A stretch of 64,000 nt of DNA from NCBI GenBank assembly GCA_013396915.1, contig VWZL01002002.1, forward strand, positions 248,001-312,000, written 5' to 3'. Positions 55,301 to 64,000 of this stretch are shown piece by piece. The translations under genes and the position numbers were made by a program. The stretch comes from Stercorarius parasiticus (Eukaryota; Chordata; Aves; Charadriiformes; Stercorariidae). The notes beneath the pieces are model-generated. The model worked only from the letters and a program-made list of their open reading frames with translations, had not been told where the DNA came from and made no database searches. How positions within the stretch are numbered: the stretch's first letter is position 1; every line of letters starts with the position of its first letter.

Positions 55301-55717
55301 TGCACTGAAGGAGTGGGAAAGATATTTATTCAGTCACAGGTGGAGTTATATTTATGACTATTCTGCTTTTATTGCTGATATGCAGTCTTCAAGCTATGAT
55401 GAATTTATCTTAATCATATTGTGTTAAGATATGATATCTTCACAAAGCTTATCGGTATGTTGCCATAGCTGTTTTGTTAGGAAGAAGGTTAACTTCACTG
55501 GGAAAAAGCAGGCCTGCTTCCCATGGGTTCTATAAGGGAAAATATATTCCTTCTCCCTGTCCCCCACACAGCGCTGCAAATACACGTGAATTCAGTGGTC
55601 ATGTTTTACCTCTGGATAGGTTTTCTGCATTGCTAGCTTCTTCTGCTTTCCAGGGTCTGACAGCTTCCCTAAAACAAACCAGATAAACCTAGTAGAAAAT
55701 TTCTATATTGTTAAAAT

Positions 55718-55755
55718 TATATATATATATGTATATAAACGTATACACACACACA
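55718..55755. repeat. Compound TA/CA microsatellite
   Basis: A (TA)n run with a GTATATAAACGTATA interruption passes into (CA)5. Alternating pyrimidine-purine repeats of this kind are typically polymorphic. Confidence 0.9.
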
Positions 55756-55814
55756 GCGCAGCATCATTATTAGGTTTTTCTGGGAGATTATACATACAGA
55801 TTAGATGTGGCTAT

Positions 55815-55832
55815 GAGAGAGAGAGAGAGAGA
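55815..55832. repeat. (GA)9 microsatellite
   Basis: There are nine uninterrupted GA units, only 60 bp from the TA/CA microsatellite. Confidence 0.95.
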
Positions 55833-56766
55833 TCCCTCCAAAAAACAGTTTTTGCTTGAGTATGTACATTTTGGCAGCACTGGGGCACTGAGCAGTCCCG
55901 GATTCCTTCCTGTCCCTGTTCCCAGACAAGCCTGTTCAAGCACAGCCTTCAGAAAGCATCTGTGCAACTGCAGTCACATTAACCATGGTTAACGCATCTG
56001 CCTTGCTCCGAACCAGGTCCTTGGTGATATCTGGTGATCTCACATCTTGTGGCTGCTGTATGAGAACCTGTGAGTCTCATGAACCATGTCTGGTTTGGGA
56101 CAAGCATTACGTGATGCGCCTGTTTCAGAGGGGCCTATGTGATTTCTAATTATCTGTGATGCCCCCACTGTGTACCTCAGTAATACATCTTGGGTGCACA
56201 AAGCGGTGTGCCAGCATTACCACCATGCTCTCCGCGCCTAGGAGACAGGCTGAAGAGACACTGGAGCTGTGATGTACAGTTATTTTATATCTGGACCTAA
56301 ACACAGATTACAAACTTTGGAAATGTCAGTTTTGATTCCCTGACCTGCACCATACTCGCACATGCGATTTGGTGGAACCAAAGACAACATTGTCTCCTCA
56401 GCTTTTACTAACAATACAAAGAAAACAAGGAGAGGGCCTGGCAGTCTGGGTCTTCTCCCACTACTGACTGTGCTGATTAGAGAGTAACACACCAGAATCA
56501 TTATGCAAAAATATAGCATGGACAATCTTTCGGTCACTTTCACTGCAAAATGTATTTTGATGAAGCGGATTAATTTTTGCACTTCCGTGGTACTTTACTG
56601 CTGTTCTTTCTTCTCTTGTAGCACTTAGTGGTAAATTGAAATTATACAAATGATATCCAGGATGTTTTTTTCCTGCCTTTTTCGCTGTCTGTGTGAATCT
56701 GTGTTTCAAGTCTTCAGACTCGAGAAAGCTTGTAAAAGCCACAAAATGACCTTTCCCAATTCTTTC

Positions 56767-56801
56767 AAAAGAAAAAAAAAAAGGAAGAAAGAAAAAAGAA
56801 A
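56767..56801 (+). repeat. A/G-only purine tract
   Basis: This is a run of 35 purines (A with scattered G). It is a low-complexity sequence. Confidence 0.9.
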
Positions 56802-58330
56802 TCAAACATAAGTGATAGACATAATTCACACCACAGTAAAGGGAAGGAAAACCGTGCCAGTAGAGATATTTTTAAAGTTTAAGATTTCCAGCTTTTGTGA
56901 AATGGGGAAACTTCCATTAGACCAAGAACTGTAAATGAGTTTCAGTGGGTTTGTGTGATTTCAAGAGTAAGAAAGCTAAATTAGACTATGTCAGTTATGC
57001 CAAATAGTAGGGAGGGCTGGTTTGTTGGTTGGTTTTCTTTTTGGATCCTGATTAAATTTCTGCAACTTTACAACTGTACTGAATACAGTTTGAAAATACA
57101 GAACTGTCTTTATGTCTTAAGGGTGATGTTTATGTTTCCAGGTGATGCAAACCTGGATTATTTCTTTATCAATCTGTGCATGAGCAGATCTGGAAAGTGG
57201 AGACAGTTCTCTCAGGGGAGAGACATCTGCAGCTCCTTTCTTCTTCAGAGTTTGAGACTGTTGATTTTGGGGGTTTAATGGAGTTTCACAGTGATATTTT
57301 GGCCAACTCATATGGAGTAAAATGTTCCTGTTACCCAAAATCAGCACAGCAGCCACAGTACCTAAAATGTTACAGGACTGCTTTTTGGTGAGCTGTAGAG
57401 TTCACTTGTGAACCAGTCTTCATACATGCAGATCAACTACTTGTACCTCCATGAACTCCTTTGCTCCTGTACATCAGTGCAGGTCCTTAAAGTCCAGTGG
57501 CCTCACTTCAATTATCAGGAGAAAAAGAACAGGGATTTTTAATTATTAGGCATTCCCCAGAGGCCATATAAGAAGTGTTTCTCAGACAAAAACGAAAAAA
57601 TAAAGGGGCTTCTCAGTCAGGTGGCCGACTGAACCAATTGATCTTGAGTTGCCAGTAAGCCAGAAACTCCAGGGTTTCTTTTCTACTGCTGCGTTATTCC
57701 TTCACAGAGTACATAGGTTGTAGAAATAGAACTTCACCCACACAAATCAAAAGATTGTGAGAACTGACTCGTTCTGTTTTTATACCTGAGCATTGTCTCC
57801 ACTACCAGCATTTTGACAAGCCTTGAAAAGACAGAAAAATGCTCCTAGAGCTTCACTGTATGAAGTAAATGTGTGATCCTGCTCTCATTTTATCTCAGAG
57901 GAAGTGAACTTTTTCTTCCATTATTGATCAGTCCACTTTATGTGAACATTTCCAAGAGTGTTCTATCAGCTGGTGTGCTGTATGCAAGTGGAGCAAAGGG
58001 TTCAAAACAAAGATAATGCCGCATCCTCGTTGACTGTTGCAAAGCTGGATCTGCAAATACAAGTCACTATGCTGAGGCAAACCAGCAACCTTTTTATTTA
58101 GCATCCATTTTTCTACAAATGGCTAGTGCTGGATATTTCAGAAAAGTTGCTTGTGGCTTCAACTTCTCCTTTTGCCAAGGTAGAGGTATCATTGCTGTGA
58201 GTGGGCAAGTTACCTGTAGAGATGTGATGAGATCTGTGAATAGTCCTTGACACAGGACACTTCTTAAGGATCTATATAAAATCTGGGGGTGGAGAAGTTG
58301 GTAAACACATTAGAAATGAGGATGAATAAA

Positions 58331-58684
58331 ACTTTCAGTACTTAAAGGGGGCTTATAAGAAAAATGTGGACAAACATTTTAGCAGGGACTGTTGCGACAG
58401 GACAAGGGGTAATGGTTGTAAACTAATCCAAAAGAGGATAGATTTAGACAAGATATAAAGAAGAAATTTTTTACAATGAGAGTGGTGAACCACTGGCACA
58501 GGTTGCCCAGAGAGGTAGTAGATGTGCCATGCCTGGAAATATTCAAGGTCAGGTTGGACAGGGCTCTGAGCCACCTGATCTGGTTGAAGACGTTCCTGCT
58601 TATTGCAGGGGGTTTGAACTAGATCACCTTTAATGGTGCCTTCCAACCCAAACTATTCTATGACTCCATGATTCTATGATTCTA
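58331..58684 (+). mobile_element. CR1 3' fragment of a second subfamily
   Basis: It begins ACTTTCAGTACTTAAAGGGG and GGCTTATAAGAAAAATG. It continues with TTTAGCAGGGACTGTTGCGA, GACAAGGGGTAATGGTTGTA, AGAGGATAGATTTAGACAAG, CACTGGCACAGGTTGCCCAG, CCTTCCAACCCAAACTATTC and the tail repeat CCATGATTCTATGATTCTA. The GGCTTATAAGAAAAATGTGG opening and the AAACTAATCCAAAAGAGG-type text place it in a different CR1 subfamily from the copies at 7028 and 31298. There is no open frame. Confidence 0.92.
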
Positions 58685-61436
58685 AAGTGTTAGACTTTGC
58701 AGAAGTTTTATAGTGACACTGAGTAATAAGTGGACAGTAAGTGATGTTTGGTACCTAAATCCAGCACAGCTACCAATTCCTTACAATGACACATGCTATT
58801 GACAAATAGGTCTAGAAGTATTGTCATGTTGCTTTAAGAAGCTGCATATAGTGAAGCATTTTAAACTCTGAACAGAATAGAGAGAGTGTCTTTCTGTAGC
58901 AAAACCCCACCATATCAAAGTATAATGCAATTAGATCCTTTCAGCGTAGTTAATAGTCTCCCATACTAATTAAGATTCTGAAAAATTTTGAGGAAGACAA
59001 AAATTAAAATATGATTATAAAAAAAGATATGTATTTAGTCATATTTTAAAATTAACTGTCTTGTTCAACAATTACTACCTAATTATTAATATCACAACTC
59101 TTGACCTTCAGAAGACACTCACTTTCATCTAAATCGACTTTTTACTTGTACTGCATTTTGCTTTTTTGAAAAACAATGAAGCCTTCTTATTAAAATCTTT
59201 GGATCAACAGGAATGCATTGTCATCTGGTATTTGTAACATACACTGAAGTACAGATACTAATTTACTTATTTTGAATTATTTGGTCATAGTACTTGATTT
59301 TCTCTGAGGTAGGTTAATTATACATCATAAAACCAACCTTCCCTTAAGACCTATCAACCCCGAATTTCTCTGTGTGAGGGATACAGCATAGAATTAAAAT
59401 TATTTAGCCTTACTGCAATTTATGACTTGAACAAGACTAAAAACAAGAGGATAGTGGGGTGGGGATGGTGAGGGCGGATAAGAGTAAATTACCAGTCTTC
59501 AATAAATTTTGGAAGTGAAGTCTGACTATTTTCATCTTTTTGGGGGGCTCAGTATACACCCAGGGAATTCTAGAGAGTTCATCTTTCCTGTGAAAGAAGT
59601 GCCGAGCACTGGGCTGGCAGAGATGCTGAGGAATTGACACAGTTGTTGAAATGCAATAGTTGGTGCTACCTTGGGTGGTTTGCACTCTGCTGTGTTCTAC
59701 AATGCTGTCTTCAGTCTGAAAAATGTGTATGCAGATCTCATGCCAGTTAGGAAATCACTTCCAGTCAGTGCTGGAAGTGCACTGTGCCGTCCAGCGCAGT
59801 GCAGAAAAATACTTTCAGATCTTGCTTGACATGCTGGTTGCGCTGCCACATATTTTAAACAACTAGGGAGACATTTTCTCTAGCAATGTATTTTTGTCTA
59901 TGGCATTTCTTCAGATGCTACGTAGAGAGATTTTTGTTTAACTTATTTTTAGTCTTGGCTTTGAGACAGATCCTTAGATATATTGGTTCTCCTATTGCTT
60001 CACACTATCCCTACAGATCTCACAGGAAGAAAGAGACAGTGATTGAAGAGAGATCTCTACTATAACACTGATGTTTTACTTTGTCTTTGAGGGATTTGAG
60101 TGGGGTGACACATCACACTGAGGATATACTTTGAAAAAAGAAAAAATGAAAAAGGTTTAAATCCATCTGAAATGAAGGCGTTGTTCTTCTTTGACTTGTG
60201 ATCATTTGGGGATAGACTATGAGTCCCAGAGACAGTGAGGGGAAGGAATTATCCTAATCTTGGCAAGGTTGACCATATGTGTTTGTCCTCCACCAATAGC
60301 AACTTACTCGTTTCTTATTACCCATCTGAGAAAGCAGAGAATAGAGCACAGGTAGTAGATGTTTTACATGACAACATGCCCATTTCCAGAAAGGTACATT
60401 TGAAGGACAATGTTGACCCTATTCCAAAGTTCTTTTGCTACCATGACATCATTTGATGCTGGACAACTTTATATCTATTTTTTTCTAAAGTAAATATGGT
60501 ATAAAAGAAATAAGAGAAAAACAGGAATTCAATTCAATTGTAAGGCTTGGTCTTGTAAAAGCAGTCATGTGATTCATGATCACTTGCCTAGAATTTAATT
60601 TAAAGGTAGGGATACATACCAAAATCACAAAGGTTCTTTGTGTTAGAGAAATGCTTACATTTCCCTGAAATCTAATCCTTTAACTGTACATGTGAATCCA
60701 AGAACTTTACAACAAATGATTAAAAAAGCCTATTGTTCCTTTTTTTTCTAATAAGTATAATCAATGTGTTGCTGTTAGTGACCTAATTATACTGCAGGGT
60801 CTCCTTTTATAGAGGCAATATTTGGGTTATTTATATGTTTCTCTGTGTGGTCAACACCATTATCTGACAGGCTGACTGAATTTACTCTTGTAGGCTACAG
60901 AGAAATCCGTAACTCAGCTCTGCAAAAATAAAAAGCTATTGTTACAGAACCAAATAAGGTCTTTGGAGAAGTAAAGTTGTTGTGTTCCGCATGAACACTT
61001 AAAAGGTAAGATGTTTTTTCAGTCTGAAGATAAATTTAATTCCAGCCTTCCAGGTGTATAAAACTGCATAAACCTAGCAGAATTATCATAGCTGGAGAAC
61101 TTATTCTACGATTAATATTAGCTAATGCTTTCGAGTGTAGCTGGCTATGTAAATGAACATTTCTTAGGACCTGGTATTTTCCATTATATTGCAGAACACC
61201 ACATTGTTTGTTTTATCCAACAGACTCCAAAGCATTCACAGTGAGATAGTTGTAAGTGATATTGGAAGTGGGCATCCTCAGCGGGAATACTACATCTCTA
61301 ATTAAAAAATACATCGGGATCTATATATTAAATCAGGCACAAAACCTACACGCTAATAAGTTTTAGATGACATGAGTGTAGCTGTTCTGCCAGCACATGC
61401 ATAACTACACTCTCAATTTTTTCCTTCTATTGTGGG
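58685..61436. other. Intergenic DNA, nothing recognised
   Basis: AT-rich sequence without a gene, RNA or repeat that I can support. Confidence 0.6.
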
Positions 61437-62640
61437 GGACACAGAACCTTAGAAATGTTGTCTGGAAGGACCTCTGGAGGTCATCAAGTTCGTCAGCCTT
61501 CTCAGGGCAAGACTATTCCCATGACTACATCAGGTCAGCTGTGGCTGTAACTGAGTCTTGAAAACAACCAGGAATGGAGGTTTAGTAGCCTCTATGGTGA
61601 ACTTGTTTCAGTGCTGCACTATTCTGTTTTTTTCTAATGTACAGTCTAAACCCCAAAAGTAGCAATTTCTGATCACTGCCCTTTTTATATTACTTGTGAC
61701 TACTGTTTCTGTTACCTTTCTAATTCCCATTCAAGTTGTTATAGGCTGCTGTCCTACTGCTCCTTAGCTCCACTTTGCCAGACTAAATAAAACCAGATGC
61801 TTCATCCTCTCCTTGTGGACTACGTGCTCTATGTCTCTGGCTAGTGGTAGTCCTCCCCTTGTTCCTCTCCTGTTTCTCAACATCCCTTTTCAACAGAGAA
61901 CACTGGACTGCTATCTGAGCTGAAAATTTCTCATTCATCCAGCCTGGACTTCATCAGCTTTGCAGTGAGAGTGCTGTAATTCTCCACCTCCTCCTCCTTG
62001 CCTGTCTCAAAGAAGAATGTAATGTTGGCTTTTTTTCCAGTCAGCGAGGACCTCCTCTGATAAACATGAATTCTCTTAGATGACACATGAGTCTCACCAT
62101 CACTTCAGCCAACTTCTTCAGTACCCTCAGATGTCCAGTCCCGTGGATCTGAAGACATTCATCTACTCTGAAAGCTAAAGCTTTTGCTCCCCAACTGTCA
62201 TCTACTTCTCTCCTTCCCAGCTGTATTGATAGAAGCAGAGGTCCCAGGAGAGGGCTTTGCCTGTAAGGACTGAGATGAAAAAACATGTTCAGTATTTCAG
62301 CTTCCTGGTTTGCTCAATGCCATGGTGCCCTCCTCCAGATGTATGAAAGCCCCCCATAAGGGCAAGAAATAGCTATTTAAGCCTTTTCCACTACCTTCTC
62401 CACCCCAGGTGATCAGTTACAGACCTCCACCACAACATACCAAAATCAGTCCCATCTTACCTTGACCTCTGGTTTCTTACCGGAGTTTTTCAACATTCAA
62501 CAGTCCCCTTAACAGAAGGTGCAATTATCCCTCCTTTTACTGCCCTCCTGTCCATGCTGAACAGCCTGTTTCATCCATGCCTGTCCTCTACTTGTTCATG
62601 CCATCCCTATTCCACTTGCATTCATCTCTTTGTGGCACTG
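61437..62640 (-). mobile_element. Ancient CR1-type LINE relic, long but eroded
   Basis: The left edge reads ACACAGAACCTTAGAAATG and TGGAAGGACCTCTGGAGGTC, an eroded inverted CR1 3' end. Near 61740-61870 the text follows the complement of the LEKRR / LSYEE / RATKM part of the ORF. Near 62020-62165 it follows the complement of the segment upstream of the RT core (AATGTTGGC...TTTCCAGTC; CAACTTCTTCAGTACCCTCA). Near 62500-62620 it faintly resembles the endonuclease region. A large internal part containing the RT core is missing, so this may be one deleted copy or two fragments. The limits are approximate. Confidence 0.5.
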
Positions 62641-64000
62641 ATCCTAATTGTAAAAGCTGAGGTATCTTTCCTGAGGTATCAGGATCTTTCCCCAACAGGA
62701 CTTGTTCCTCCACTGTTGCCAGGGCACTGGAGCTATATTTTAGGTTAAACAGCTGCAGGTTGAAATGGAGCCTTCCTCCCACTACCAGAAGTCACAGGCT
62801 TTCCAACCTGCTGGGTGAGTGTCCTCTTGCTGCTTCTGTGTTGCCTTCCCACCCTCAAGGTGGCTCCTGCCTCAGCAGAGTTTCTTGAAGATCCTATCAG
62901 TGTCTCATCTGTCATCCTCGATACAACAAAGGCTTCTCATTTCCTGGCTAGGATTGTTTTCCTTGTTTTAATGAACTGAAGGAAAGCATGAAGTAGGAGA
63001 AATCTCTGACTTTGGATTCCCTTGTTTCATTTTTCAGTCTGAACTCCAGCCCCCAGGAACACCTATATGCAATATGGATAAAATTGCCTGACTTGCGCAG
63101 ATGGGAAGTTAGACTAGCTGATTTCACAGTTACCTATGTACTTAAGATCTATGGTCTACAATAGCTTCTCCTTCTTCTTAATTATTTGTGAGACAGAATT
63201 GTCTTCCAGCTGTGAAGAACACAGAAGGAGGAGGCGTGTAGGAAGAAATGCAGTTGAAATTCTCCAGTGTAAGTCTTGCCTTGCAGAGAAAGAGAGCATC
63301 AAATGTGTAGAGACTGCTTTTTGGAGCTGAAATGCTACCCAGCTGTGCCTGCAGAGAGAGGAAACGCTAATGAGCTGGGGTCCTACTGTGGGGGCGTGTG
63401 CTGGGGATCTCTGAAATCTAGCACAGCAGAAGAGATTTTTCTCTCTGTTTTGGGGTGAATCATACCTCACAGTGCATGTTTCTCATTTTTAATGTGTTCC
63501 AGTGGAGAAACTAAACTGTGTGTATTTGCTGCCGTGAAATAATTTCTCTGCTCTAACAGAAATACATCTTGTAACAAACTGACACACTTCCTCCTCAAAG
63601 GCAGACATGTATTTTTAGGAACAGAGGCACCCTCAAGTGATCCTTCAGTGTTTCAAGGCAGCCACAAGATGCTTCAGGGTAGACTTCTCTGGAATAAAAT
63701 CCTGACGGAGACAGTCTGTCTGGAGTCTCACCTGCCAGTGGCTGGTTTGTGCTTTGAAACATATTTCTATTCTCTGCTGTAACTCCAATCTTTTGGAGAG
63801 ATCCTTCAGAGCTTCCCAATAATGTAAGTTTTTGAAGTTATTAATTATTACAATAACATAAGTTACTGAAGATAATAAGAGAAGTTACTGAAGTCTTTCA
63901 TTAGTTTCTCCTATAGAGACTAAATACCTCAAGCATTACCAGTCTTTTCTGTAACAAAATAAAGATTAGCAGCAGATGCTCATTCACTGTGAGGAGTTCT
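62641..64000. other. Intergenic DNA to window end
   Basis: No gene or repeat is recognised. The open frames at 63136-63470 on both strands overlap each other and show no domain signature. Confidence 0.5.

Larger units (their letters stand above)
52336..58330. other. Intergenic DNA with simple repeats
   Basis: No gene is recognised. Simple repeats are at 55718-55755 and 55815-55832, and a purine run is at 56767-56801. The stretch 53190-53930 is GC-richer, without any match that I can name. Confidence 0.55.

Overview
This is a gene-sparse stretch of a vertebrate nuclear genome, almost certainly a bird. The evidence is spliced exons with GT-AG introns, many CR1 retrotransposon copies with the typical TTCTATGATTCTATGAT-type 3' tails in both orientations, and a solo LTR of the avian ERVL type. 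It is AT-rich and has only one protein-coding gene that I can recognise. The exact species cannot be read from the window. Two single-N positions (5696 and 7541) mark imperfect joins in a draft assembly.

The gene is the 3' half of RALYL (RALY RNA-binding-protein-like, hnRNP C/RALY family), on the + strand. Five coding pieces fit together with matching phases: 1315-1362, 5162-5325, 14418-14531, 19064-19242 and a terminal piece at 37252-37269 that encodes only FLQIK and a stop. Together they give 523 nt: one split codon, 173 residues and a stop. They cover the linker after the RRM, the basic/NLS region, the leucine-zipper-like helix and the acidic tail. The 5' exons, including the RRM, lie outside the window to the left. 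The 3'UTR starts at 37270, with a likely proximal poly(A) signal at 38203 and a possible distal one at 40298.

The introns and the flank hold CR1 copies of different ages. There is a + copy at 7028-8085 carrying a 162-bp duplication split by an N, an ancient - relic at 10505-11005, and a - copy at 11302-11822. Further copies are a + tail at 14911-15140, a relatively intact - copy at 31298-31994, a short + tail at 47778-47840, a + copy at 58331-58684 and an ancient - relic at about 61437-62640. A solo LTR at 41118-41610 is bounded by a perfect 5-bp CCAAT target duplication. Everything from about 40.3 kb to 64 kb looks intergenic.

I looked for an undescribed system and did not find one. The points most worth checking are the N-bracketed duplication, the tiny terminal coding exon with an alternative read-through C-terminus at the exon before it, the precisely bounded solo LTR with an internal trinucleotide expansion, and a few unexplained GC-rich blocks inside AT-rich DNA.
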